A DNA stretch of 64,000 nt. Origin: Nematostella vectensis. Lineage: Eukaryota > Cnidaria > Anthozoa > Actiniaria > Edwardsiidae. Below the pieces are notes generated by a model. The model searched no databases, had not been told where the DNA came from, and saw nothing but the letters and a program-made list of their open reading frames with translations. The stretch's first letter is position 1, and the number at the start of each line of letters is the position of its first letter. A program made the position numbers and the translations under genes. Shown here one piece after another: positions 14,016 to 24,200 of this stretch. The stretch is from positions 3,473,501 to 3,537,500 of the forward strand of contig NC_064036.1 in the NCBI RefSeq assembly GCF_932526225.1, read 5' to 3'.

Positions 14016-15377
14016 GCACACAAGCTGTTGGGCTGTATTATATATTCCACCCATATTATCTAGTCTTCCAAGGCAATTGTAGTAACATAGCCCTTAAACT
14101 GTTTAAATGCCGTCCAAGTTTTTTTGTTCACAAAGTTGGAACCAGAAGCGCTTCAAGTCTTTCCTTTCACTTGCTCCCTTACCCTTTACGAAACACAGCT
14201 ACCGCAAATGTACAAATGGGATTGTATTGAATAAACTATACACATTCTTTTCATTGTATTTGTAATGTCGAGCCATGAACATTGTTCTTAAAATTGTTTG
14301 AACACCATTTATCGTGTACCCTTATTATTATCAGATCTCCCCTGGTGGCGAATAACCTGAACACACTCTTTTCATTGTATATGTAATGTTGATCCCTGAA
14401 CATTATTCGTAAAATCACTTAGTCGTGTTATCGTGTCTCGTTATTATTATCAGATCTCCCCTGGTGGCGAATAACCTGGACACACTCTTTTCATTGTATA
14501 TGTAATGTAGATCCCTGAACATTATTCGTAAAATCACTTCGTCGTGTTATCATGTCTCCTTATTATTACCATATCTCCCCTGGTGGCGAATAACCTGAAC
14601 ACACTCTTTTCATTGTATATGTAATGTTGATCCCTGAACATTATCCGTAAAATCACTTCGTCGTGTTATCATGTCCCCTTCTTATTATCAGATCTCCCCT
14701 GGTGGCGAATAACCTGGACACACTCTTTTCATTGTATATGTAATGTTGATCCCTGAACATTATTCGTAAAATCACTTCGTCGTGTTATCGTGTCTCCTTA
14801 TTATTATCAGATCTCCCCTGGTGGCGAATAACCTGGACACACTCTTTTCATTGTATATGTAATGTTGATCCCTGGACATTATTCGTAAAATCACTTCGTC
14901 GTGTTATCGTGTCTCCTTATTATTATCAGATCTCCCCTGGTGGCGAATAACCTGGACACACTCTTTTCATTGTATATGTAATGTTGATCCCTGAACATTA
15001 TTCGTAAAATCACTTCGTCGTGTTATCGTGTCTCCTTATTATTATCAGATCTCCCCTGGTGGCGAATAACCTGGACACACTCTTTTCATTGTATATGTAA
15101 TGTTGATCCCTGAACATTATTCGTAAAATCACTTCGTAATGTTATCATGTCTCCTTATTATTATCAGATCTCCCCTGGTGGTGGGTTTGGCCCTGTAGCT
15201 GACGATGGTTACGGCGTCTCGTACATGGTACCAGACGAAAACAGAATATTCTTCCACGTGTCCTCAAAAATCTCCTCCAACAAGACGAACAGTGAAAGAT
15301 TTGTAAAAAACCTGTACAGCAGCTTGGCAGAGTTGAAGGAACTGTTTGATGACCCCTCTCACTCTTCATCCAACTAG
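2878..15377 (+). CDS. CPT1: Carnitine O-palmitoyltransferase 1, complete, 14 exons, 790 aa
   Basis: Outer mitochondrial membrane enzyme that moves long-chain acyl groups from CoA to carnitine, the gate to beta-oxidation. Exons: 2878-3011, 4412-4701, 4984-5195, 6349-6536, 7046-7177, 7307-7361, 7447-7576, 7679-7818, 8080-8279, 12541-12709, 13042-13113, 13439-13759, 13833-13952, 15168-15377; total 2373 nt with consistent phases. Human CPT1A is 773 aa. Two N-terminal membrane segments are visible ([14 protein letters not shown] near residues 53-66, and [14 protein letters not shown]). The catalytic His is about residue 475 in [14 protein letters not shown] is at about 697-700 and the glycine-rich block [14 protein letters not shown] at about 727-740. 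Exons 9, 10 and 14 each have a splice junction copied into a tandem array. I cannot say which vertebrate paralogue is closest. Confidence 0.96.
5219..5830. mobile_element. Non-autonomous DNA transposon with long inverted repeats in CPT1 intron 3
   Basis: Inverted arms of roughly 140 bp: the left begins GACAGGAGCA followed by an ATGGCAAA block, and the right ends TTTGCCATTTTGTGCTCCTGTC. Further matching blocks (TATAAGCTTATATTTGTTT and CTGTTCTTGAGATA) appear inverted on the other side. It starts about 24 bp after the exon 3 donor. There is no coding capacity and no clear target duplication. Confidence 0.65.
5454..5689. mobile_element. Nested hairpin element inside the 5.2-5.8 kb transposon
   Basis: The ends read GGGGGGTGAAT and ATTCACCCCCC. 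The interior carries repeated AATCCGC(C/T)GATCCGC-like blocks on both sides. It lies between the inverted arms of the outer element, so it probably inserted into it. Confidence 0.5.
8242..8531 (+). repeat. Tandem array of the CPT1 exon 9 3' end and its splice donor, 4 copies
   Basis: Units of about 70-74 bp contain the last roughly 30 nt of exon 9, the donor GTAAGT and about 35 nt of intron. GTAAGT occurs at 8280, 8351, 8425 and 8495. Only the first copy joins exon 10 in frame; reading through the first donor gives TAC GAG TAA, an immediate stop. Copies differ by a few substitutions and by the length of a T run. Confidence 0.92.
9694..9899. repeat. Inverted-repeat element with CACCAAAAACTGG ends
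   Basis: The left arm at 9694-9730 (ATACACCAAAAACTGG then AAATCGAATCTGCCT) is matched in reverse at 9868-9899. The same motif forms a tight hairpin at 11778-11838, suggesting one small hairpin transposon family present twice in this intron. Confidence 0.55.
10724..11716. mobile_element. TTAA-type DNA transposon relic, copy A
   Basis: It begins TTAACCCATTGACTCC and ends with the inverse of that motif (GTCAATGTGTTTA). Its 3' half is clearly the same repeat as 51119-51654: both carry GTACCTGGA(G/T)GATCAGAATAA and the following TATCTATTTGTGTCTTGAGC. Copy A is longer because of about 360 extra bases at 10840-11200. There is no transposase. Confidence 0.65.
11942..12581 (+). repeat. 80-bp x 8 tandem array of the CPT1 exon 10 splice acceptor
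   Basis: Units start at 11942, 12022, 12102, 12182, 12262, 12342, 12422 and 12502. Each contains CGGCTGTTTCAG followed by GTTCGTATATCGTACATACA, that is, the acceptor plus the first 41 or so nt of exon 10. Only the last copy, with exon start at 12541, runs into the CPT1 frame (…[13 protein letters not shown]…). As 80 is not divisible by 3, acceptors in earlier copies shift the frame and meet TGA. Copies are nearly identical apart from TAGGTG/TAGATG and one C/G. Confidence 0.94.
13979..14017 (+). repeat. (CA)n microsatellite
   Basis: A run of C then about 15 CA units in CPT1 intron 13, ending in CGCGCACACA. Confidence 0.9.
14216..15182 (+). repeat. 119-bp x 8 tandem array of the CPT1 exon 14 splice acceptor
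   Basis: Acceptor-like TTATTATTATCAG followed by ATCTCCCCTGGTGG recurs with a period of 119 bp; exon-like starts are at 14335, 14454, 14573, 14692, 14811, 14930, 15049 and 15168. The last is the real one and continues GGTGGGTTTGGC. The others read ATC TCC CCT GGT GGC GAA TAA, a stop after six codons. The copy at 14573 has lost the AG (ACCATATC). The first unit is the most diverged. Confidence 0.94.
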
Positions 15378-15625
15378 AATCTAATCTTTCAACTAGATTA
15401 GTTGACCAAGAAAGCTCGGTTTTAGCTAATCTTTCTAGCTATTTATTTCAGGTATAAAAGCTGACCCTGTTTTCAGCTCAAACATGAGTTTTTACTTTTT
15501 TAATTCTTATCAAAGGAATTTCTGTATACATGGTCTTTCACGGCATTTAGCAGATACTATCATATTTATGTCTTTTGTATATTTTGTTGTTGAGCAACAT
15601 GAAAATGTTATCTAATGCACATATT

Positions 15626-15631
15626 AATAAA
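15626..15631 (+). terminator. Polyadenylation signal of CPT1
   Basis: AATAAA about 250 nt after the CPT1 stop, in an AT-rich 3' UTR and just before the 42-bp minisatellite begins. Confidence 0.6.
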
Positions 15632-15719
15632 GTCAAGGACAAATCAGCATCGAGTTTAGAGGTCTCTTCTAGCTTTTTATGGTGAGTTTAAACACACAAT
15701 GCCCCCCTTTGCTGCAAAT

Positions 15720-17606
15720 GGTACAGACTACTCCACTGTCCTCCCCTTTGGTGGTTTGCCTTCACCAGACTTCCCCACTGTCCTTCCCTTTGGTGGTTTG
15801 CCTTCACTTGCAAGTGGTCCAGACTTCCCCACTGTCCCTTTTGGTGGTTTGCCTTCACCAGACGTCCCCACTGTCCCTTTTGGTGGTTTGCCTTCACCAG
15901 ACTTCCCCACTGTCCTTCCCTTTGGTGGTTTGCCTTCACTTGCAAGTGGTCCAGACTTCCCCACTGTCCCTTTTGGTTGTTTGCCTTCACTAGACTTCCC
16001 CACTGTCCTTCCCTTTGGTGGTTTGCCTTCACCAGACTTCCCCACTGTCCCCTTTGGTTGTTTGCCTTCACTAGACTTCCCCACTGTCCTCCCCTTTGGT
16101 GGTTTGCCTTCACTAGACTTCCCCACTGTCCTTCCCTTTGGTGGTTTGCCTTCACCAGACTTCCCCACTGTCCTTCCCTTTGGTGGTTTGCCTTCACCAG
16201 ACTTCCCCACTGTCCTTCCCTTTGGTGGTTTGCCTTCACCAGACTTCCCCACTGTCCTCCCCTTTGGTGGTTTGCCTTCACTAGACTTCCCCACTGTCCT
16301 TCCCTTTGGTGGTTTGCCTTCACCAGACTTCCCCACTGTCCTTCCCTTTGGTGGTTTGCCTTCACCAGACTTCCCCACTGTCCTCCCCTTTGGTGGTTTG
16401 CCTTCACCAGACTTCCCCACTGTCCTCCCCTTTGGTGGTTTGCCTTCACTAGACTTCCCCACTGTCCTTCCCTTTGGTGGTTTGCCTTCACCAGACTTCC
16501 CCACTGTCCTTCCCTTTGGTGGTTTGCCTTCACCAGACTTCCCCACTGTCCTTCCCTTTGGTGGTTTGCCTTCACCAGACTTCCCCACTGTCCTCCCCTT
16601 TGGTGGTTTGCCTTCACTAGACTTCCCCACTGTCCTTCCCTTTGGTGGTTTGCCTTCACCAGACTTCCCCACTGTCCTTCCCTTTGGTGGTTTGCCTTCA
16701 CCAGACTTCCCCACTGTCCTCCCCTTTGGTGGTTTGCCTTCACTAGACTTCCCCACTGTCCTTCCCTTTGGTGGTTTGCCTTCACCAGACTTCCCCACTG
16801 TCCTTCCCTTTGGTGGTTTGCCTTCACCAGACTTCCCCACTGTCCTTCCCTTTGGTGGTTTGCCTTCACCAGACTTCCCCACTGTCCTCCCCTTTGGTGG
16901 TTTGCCTTCACTAGACTTCCCCACTGTCCTTCCCTTTGGTGGTTTGCCTTCACCAGACTTCCCCACTGTCCTTCCCTTTGGTGGTTTGCCTTCACCAGAC
17001 TTCCCCACTGTCCTTCCCTTTTGGTGGTTTGCCTTCACCAGACTTCCCCACTGTCCCCTTTGGTGGTTTGCCTTCACCAGACTTCCCCACTGTCCTTCCC
17101 TTTGGTGGTTTGCCTTCACCAGACTTCCCCACTGTCCTTCCCTTTGGTGGTTTGCCTTCACCAGACTTCCCCACTGTCCTTCCCTTTGGTGGTTTGCCTT
17201 CACCAGACTTCCCCACTGTCCTCCCCTTTGGTGGTTTGCCTTCACTAGACTTCCCCACTGTCCTTCCCTTTGGTGGTTTGCCTTCACCAGACTTCCCCAC
17301 TGTCCTTCCCTTTGGTGGTTTGCCTTCACCAGACTTCCCCACTGTCCTTCCCTTTTGGTGGTTTGCCTTCACCAGACTTCCCCACTGTCCCCTTTGGTGG
17401 TTTGCCTTCACCAGACTTCCCCACTGTCCTTCCCTTTGGTGGTTTGCCTTCACCAGACTTCCCCACTGTCCCCTTTGGTGGTTTGCCTTCACCAGACTTC
17501 CCCACTGTCCTTCCCTTTGGTGGTTTGCCTTCACCAGACTTCCCCACTGTCCTTCCCTTTTGGTGGTTTGCCTTCACCAGACTTCCCCACTGTCCTTCCC
17601 TTTGGA
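15720..17606. repeat. 42-bp minisatellite, about 45 units
   Basis: The unit reads ACTTCCCCACTGTCCTTCCC then TTTGGTGGTTTGCCTTCACCAG, with 39- and 43-bp variants and CACTAG/CACCAG alternation every few units (a higher-order pattern). Because 42 is divisible by 3 and the unit lacks stops in several frames, long open frames appear on both strands; I treat them as a by-product of the repeat. Confidence 0.93.
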
Positions 17607-17779
17607 CTCGCAAGTGGTAATGTGTTTATTTATCCCTATCGCAGCCATAGGACTGAATTACAGGAACAATTACAAAACATTTAAATACTTGACAGAAACA
17701 AAGTCACTGGGCCTTTTGGTTCTTGACGGTGCAGCACGTCGGGTTACATTCGATCGCAGGCTGTACGTTTGCGGTATTG

Positions 17780-20700
17780 TTATAGTCCTTGACAATATAA
17801 GTTTATGTACAGGGTTTTCTTCTGATAAATTACACAGAGATCTTGCCTACGGCTTTCAAGGTCTTGAAGATTAGCCTGTACAAGTGCATTCTCATAATTC
17901 AGATTCGGGTAGATAGCGAAGAGCTCCCGTTTCTGAATCTTTTCTAAGGAATAGCAGAGGCGTTTATCTAGATTAGAGAAAACAACACAGCCGTATTCAA
18001 CAATCGATCTAATTAGGGCGCAATACACATCGACTAGATCACTTTCCCCTAAACCACTTTTCTTAAGCTGACGTAGTGCATATAGCCTTTTGTTGGCTTT
18101 TTTGATTATAACTTCACAGTGAGCATCCCATGTGAGGTCGTGAGAAATAACAACACCGAGTAATTTGAAAGTGCTCACGCGCTCCACGACCGTGTTGCCG
18201 ATAACAATGGGACCCCACACATAGCTGTTATAATCAAGGAAGTTAACGATCATTGATTTACACTTTTTGGGATTCAAAACCATATTGTGACTGTTCGCAT
18301 AATTGTGGATATCCTCCACGAGGAAGTTCATGACCGGGGGAGAATTCCTAGGCACTATTTCTAGTAAGGTGAGATCGTCCACGAACTTCGCACGAGGCCA
18401 TGAGGTCGTTAACCATGACTGCGAACAGCACCGGACCGAGCCGGGTCCCTTGAGGAATCCCTTCATTTATGGGCTGAACAGATGACGTTACTGAGGAAAT
18501 CTGTACAAACGGGTTCGTCCCTCCAAAAAGGTTGTAATCCAACGGACTAAGCATGGATAAAGACCGTAGTCATGGAGTTTGGCCAGCAATATCTTGTGAT
18601 CAATGAGATCGAACCCCTTTTTGAAGTCCGCGAAGAAAAACATCCCCGAGCAGTTACCCCTATCAAGACCGTCCAGCAACCAATGTAACATGTACACCAG
18701 AGCATCAATAGTCGATTTCCCAGCGACAGCGAATTGGTTGGGATCGAGTTTACTGAGGATCTTAGGGAGAGCTCTTGTGAGAGTGAAGCCCTCGGACATC
18801 TTTGCTAGCTGGCATGTCAATGCGATGGGTCTAATATCGTCCTCAACAGTGGCAGGGGGGCGTTGCTTGAGTATTGGAGAAACAGCTGCCTGCTTCAATA
18901 TCGGGTGAAGATAGCCATCCTTCAAGCTCGAATTGTATATATCGGCGACAACTGGGGCCAGCTCAAATACAAATATTTTCCACACAACATTGGGAATAGA
19001 GTCGGGACCAGGTGCTTTTTTCACTTTTGTGGCTCGAAGAGCCATTCCCGCTTCCCTTGGAGTGACGAAAAGGGATTCGGGGATCTCATCCACTAAAATT
19101 GACGTGGCGTCACCGGGTCCGAGAGGTTCAAAGTCCGATGTAAGACTGACTAAGAACTGGTTAATCTTCTCGCACAGGTCGCTTACAGACTGGATTGTAG
19201 AGCCGTCTATTAATTGGCAATACCTTGGTCGTCCGATGTAGACACACCCCCGAGACTCTTAATATTTTTCCACCACTTGTCCACACGGGTTTGCTTGAGA
19301 AGCTTCACTTTGGAATTGTAAAAAGATTTCTTGGAGCTTTTGATACATCGCTGGACTTGGTTCCGCCAATATTTGAATACATGGGAATCTTTACCGTATT
19401 TAGAAAGAGAGCGTTGTCTCCTAGCAACCAGAGATTTTATTCTGGGCGTAATCCGAGCTTTGTCGGCATTGTATTATCGGATTGGCTTGGCTGGTAAGAA
19501 GCGATCAACGGCGGCGCCAAATACTTGCAAAAAATAGTTGGTTTTGTCCTTGCAAGATTCGATGGAATAGAGCTGTTGCCAAGAAAAGGCAGTTATCCAC
19601 CGACCGAAGTCACGTAGAGCACTATCACGTGTATCGCGCGTGGTGATTATTCGCTTGATACGTTTCGCGTTAGAGGTGTTAGGGCTGATTAGGACATAAT
19701 AATGGTCCGAGGTTCCGATCTTGGATAGCTGTTTGGGTGCGGACCACGCCTTGGGGGTGTTGGTCAGGCACCAATCAAGGGTGCCAGTGTCACGGGTTTT
19801 CACCTTAACAATCTGAGTCAAGCCACACCTCCGACGAAATACAGATGGGGAGATGTTGGTTGAATTGGGATTTAAATCCCCGACTATACAGACCAGACTA
19901 TTCCGGGTGGCTCCGGAGGTATAGATCAACGGAATGTTGGATATGAGCGTAGAGCTGTTCATTGTCTTCTGCGGGGGCTCGAGGCGGGTGGTAAATAACA
20001 GCCACAAGGATCACAGAAATGGGCCTAGGGAGTCGCCGGGGCCGTAGCTGCAGCCAGAAGTTTTCTGATATACAGCCGTCAAGTTCCAACTCAGTAAGTC
20101 GTTTACAGGGTGTCGTGCAGTTCACGTACACAGCAATGCTGCCTGCAAAAGTTTCGCGATCCTTTCGGAATAAGACATAGCCGCTCAAATTGACAGAAGA
20201 ATCCGGGATATGATTCGTTAACCAGGTTTCCGTGACACAGATCACATCAGCGGAGTTTATCGAGGAGACACATTCGGGCTCGTCCATTTTAGACGCAAGC
20301 GAACGGACGTTGGGTACCACAATAGCAGGAATTCGGGCAACACGGCTTATATTTTTCTTAACTATCGCTGGAGGCGCTGCCATGGTAATACGCGATGCTG
20401 GATGCAAATCAGGACCACAAGCATTATGGTGGACGTCCCTCGGGATGGTGGATTCGAGTTCACAGTTCGGATTATTATCTGTTCGAGCAATACCATTCTT
20501 TCTACGACCAGCACTTTTCCCGCGGAATCTAAATATTCCAAGATCTTTGAGTGTTTGAAAAACGTCCCTGTTTTCAAGCGAGCCCCGAGAACGAAGATTG
20601 CGGAGATGCTCTCTTGTGTAGTGAACAGTGGAGCTTGTGTTATTGCGGTTATGCAAATGAACTGCCGAAGGATCGTTGACATGGCCGACGACCAGTAAGT

Positions 20701-21100
20701 TGCTATCATCCAAGTTCTTGTTAATTCGAGCTGCAGCGACAGGTCCTGGGTTGAGCGGAACATCAGTGAAGATGGTAATGTCAATTGGGGGGTCGAATCC
20801 AGGGATGGCTAGTACAACAAGTCCGTGTTTACAAGCTTTGCTAACAGGGAGTCGAGAATTGAAAAACCCAGATTTAGCGATTCGTATGCGGCAAGGACTA
20901 ACGCCAGGCCTTCTTACTGCTACGGCAAACCCATGTAGAGGTGTCACAGTGTCTACGGACGTAGGTGACAGTGAATGATGATCGATGTGCTGCTTTAGGC
21001 ATAGTAACTTTATCAACATCGACAGGGCAAGCAAAAACGTGGCCGCCATGACTAGCGCCTGCGCACGATGAGTGGCCCAGTCTATTCTTTTTCTTTCTAG
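17780..21100 (-). mobile_element. Degraded CR1/L2-like non-LTR retrotransposon
   Basis: Minus-strand pieces of one polyprotein in several frames. The N-terminal part (about 21049-19898) has VPLNPGP and an APE-type endonuclease start (VPNVRSLASKMDE, VTETWL, VIYHPP). The endonuclease end (about 20007-19474) has GDLNPNS and GTSDHYYVL. The reverse transcriptase part (about 19093-18488) has KKAPGPDSIPN, ADFKKGFDLIDH and GRTRL, then EGIPQGTRLGPVLF in a second frame and KFVDDLTLLE in a third. The C-terminal part ends near 17780. At least two frameshifts (near 19.95 kb and 18.4 kb) make it non-functional. Both ends are approximate and no target duplication was found. It lies downstream of MASTL on the same strand. 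Confidence 0.88.
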
Positions 21101-21195
21101 TTTTTGTCAAGCATATTTGAGTAATTACTGTACTTAACAAAAAGATGAATGAAAGAAACACATAAAGAATGTATTCTCGGAAATGCACATAAGCT

Positions 21196-21201
21196 TTTAT
21201 T
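21196..21201 (-). terminator. Polyadenylation signal of MASTL
   Basis: AATAAA on the minus strand, about 77 nt after the MASTL stop codon. Confidence 0.55.
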
Positions 21202-21277
21202 TCTTGGTAGTTGATAAATTACAAGTTTCGAAATCTAATGAACTTAATGGGAATTAGCTGTGTTGTTTCACATCTTT

Positions 21278-24200
21278 TCACTGGACTGCGTGATAAAATG
21301 AAGACAACTTGAGATTTTGGATGTTGTTGCGAGCTGAAATAAAATATAAAGAATAAGTACTTATATACGTACAAAAAGTTAATATTTTCTTTCATTTAAT
21401 GCCTCTACCTTCAAAGTAGGTGGTATCCGTTGCGTCGTCAGGATTCGGTATAAATGGGGCTGGAAGAGAGTCGAAGGTGGCCCAGTCGATTGACAGGAAG
21501 AACGGGTGCGCCTTGATTTCTACGAAAGAAAATCCTTTTAGCTATTAGAGCCCTCTTTCAGGCTAAGTTTCTAGAAAGAATATTAACGCTAACCCAGGGA
21601 TGAATGCCCTTTTTATCCAATCAAATGTCAAGATATCCGTATTCATCCCTGGGTTAGCGCTAACCTTTCTAGCAACCGGCCGCAGAGCTCTTAGTCTAGG
21701 GCACATGTTACCTTTAGCCCCTGGTCGCTCGTTGACTTGCAAGGTAAGTATTCTGTCGACACAGGCGATGGATTCTAGAGAAAGAGCCTCATCGCCGTCT
21801 GGCCACAGCAACTCTATGGGACCAAAATAGTCTGGCTAGATATCTTACCTACACAATGTTGGTAGACAGAAACAGCAGCATATGGACGAATGGGCAGACA
21901 AGGACGCCCTGACAAGCATAGGCGTATTAGACGGGGAAAAGGCAGGGAAACAGGAATTTAGAGGTTTTGGACACATGGGAGGATGTAAAACTAGAGGCAG
22001 ACAGACAGAAGCATGACAAGAATGGGCAGACGGCACAGACCAGCGAATTTAGCTAGAAAATAAAGGGCTGGGAAGGAATCCAAATGGACGGAGAGGCAGA
22101 CGACTGATAGAAGCATGACAAGAATGGGCAGACGGCACAGACCAGCGAATTTAGCTAGGAAATAAAGGACTGGGAAGGAATCCAAATGGACGAAGAGGCA
22201 GACGACAGATAGAAGCATAGGCGCCAGACACAAAGGTGACTCGAGACATACTGACATTAATAGAATGGAAATTAGAAACCAAATTGAACAGCAAACAGCT
22301 CTTCGCATAGAGGCAGAAAGCAAGGTCAGGATTCAAAATATTCTTTTAAATCTGATACATTTTGCGATTTTGGCGAAAGAAAGCCTCCATACTAAAGATA
22401 TGAGAAAGGGATACAGAAAAAAAGAGCCGGCAAAGACCAGAAAACAGCCGGCAGCCGGCCGCTATTTTGAACCCTGAAGGTATTAACAAATAACGAAAAA
22501 AAGACAGACAAGTGTAGAAAGTCAATAAACAAAACAAAATAAAACAAAACACCCAGGCAAAGCAATAACAAAGTCAAACTGCTCCTCTCACCCCTTTCCA
22601 TGATGTGGTTGAATACAAGCTCTGGTGTCTCGTCGTTGAAGGGTGGAAGCCCTGTCAGGAATTCATACAGACACACCCCTACCGCCCACCAGTCCACGGC
22701 CTCCGTGTGCTCGTGACCAAGCAAGATCTCAGGCGCCAGGTAGTCCGGGGTACCCAAGATCCTCTTCCTGGCTTCCTGGTTTACTGGACGACCGCGACGA
22801 CAGCTCTTTGGTGTTCTGAATGGTGTTCTTATCCCAGGCGCCGATGCACAGTGCTGTAACGGCAAAAAAACATGTCTATTTCGTTTTAATTTTTCTTTGT
22901 TGTTGTTTTTCGTTTTGTTTTGTTGTTTTTTTTAAGGGGGGGGGCGTTATTTTTAAAGATATGGGCTTATTTTGAAACCAAAATTCAGGATTAAAAGGCA
23001 AATAATTCATGAAAAATCGAATTTTGCTGATTTTTTCAACGAATATTCCTATGCTTTCTTCGATCAATATGTCGAGTAAGGTCCAGTTAAACTTGTTAGA
23101 GATTTCTTGAATCTTTTATAGAAAAATTTGGTGTAGGGAGAAAGGTAAAAAAAAGAAGGAAAGAACACACCTGTTGTGAGATGTCCATTGGCCGTGTGGG
23201 CGTAAACCAGACGCTTTTCGGACAGACTTCCATTGGGGACGGCAACACTCCCGGGGTAGAGAGGGTGTTTGTCCTGCCACGTGCCGCACATACGCGACCC
23301 TCCCCTCCCTCGTGCAAGTCCATTTTGTCATCCTCCATCACTTCCTTTCCCTCAGAGACCGGGAATGTGTCCACGTGGTCGGCAAATGCCACTCTTTGAG
23401 TTGGACAAACTGTATCCTCTTGTATAGGAGGAAAGTTTTCTTTACCTAAAAAACTGGACCTCCGGTTTTTGGGCCCGCCTCGTTCAATATCCTGAGGCAC
23501 CTTGAAAAGAGTTTGCTTTTGAATTTTGCTTGTAAAGTGGAACTCATTACCACCGTTCGCTTCGTCGCTCTCGTAGCCAGACGTGTTGCCAAGTCGCGAA
23601 GATATAGAACAGGGTACCACGCCCTCGGGAGGGCAACTCTCTTTCGAAGCAGCCCCATTTTGACAATCCTCGCCGTGAAATAATTCGAAATTTAACGCTT
23701 TAGATAAAGGCTGGCTATCTAAGGCAGCGTGATTATCGGCATTTAGAAAAATGTTATCATCACTAGCTGAAGCTAGAATACATGATGGTTGACCCTCTTG
23801 GTGAAGTGAAGGCAATGTTTGTTCGGTGTTGGGCGTGCTGACTTGTCGATTTCCATTCTTGAAATCGAACTCGTACGTAAAGGAGCCACTTCGATCCCTG
23901 AACTCAAAGTCATTTAAATCCTGAGTAAGACCTGTATGATTGTTAATGCGTCGTCGTTTCCGCTCTTGCACGATGCTTGCCTCATCAGGGGAGATGACAT
24001 GAACTTGCTTGCCATCGCCAGAACAAACAGATTTGTGACACGGTTCCTCGTCCATCGGGCTAAAGATCCTTTGCGACAGCTTGGAGCACGTTTGGGATCG
24101 CTTCTTTGTCACAATTCCTAAGAATCAAAGGACCCAAGGGCTATAACATTTCTATATGGATTGATAAGATCTGGTCAGTAGAATAGAATACGAATCATTT

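Noticed and set aside
15688..17874. Several open frames of 180-660 codons on both strands
   Set aside because: They all lie in the 42-bp minisatellite, whose unit is a multiple of three without stops; no start context, splice logic or family similarity.
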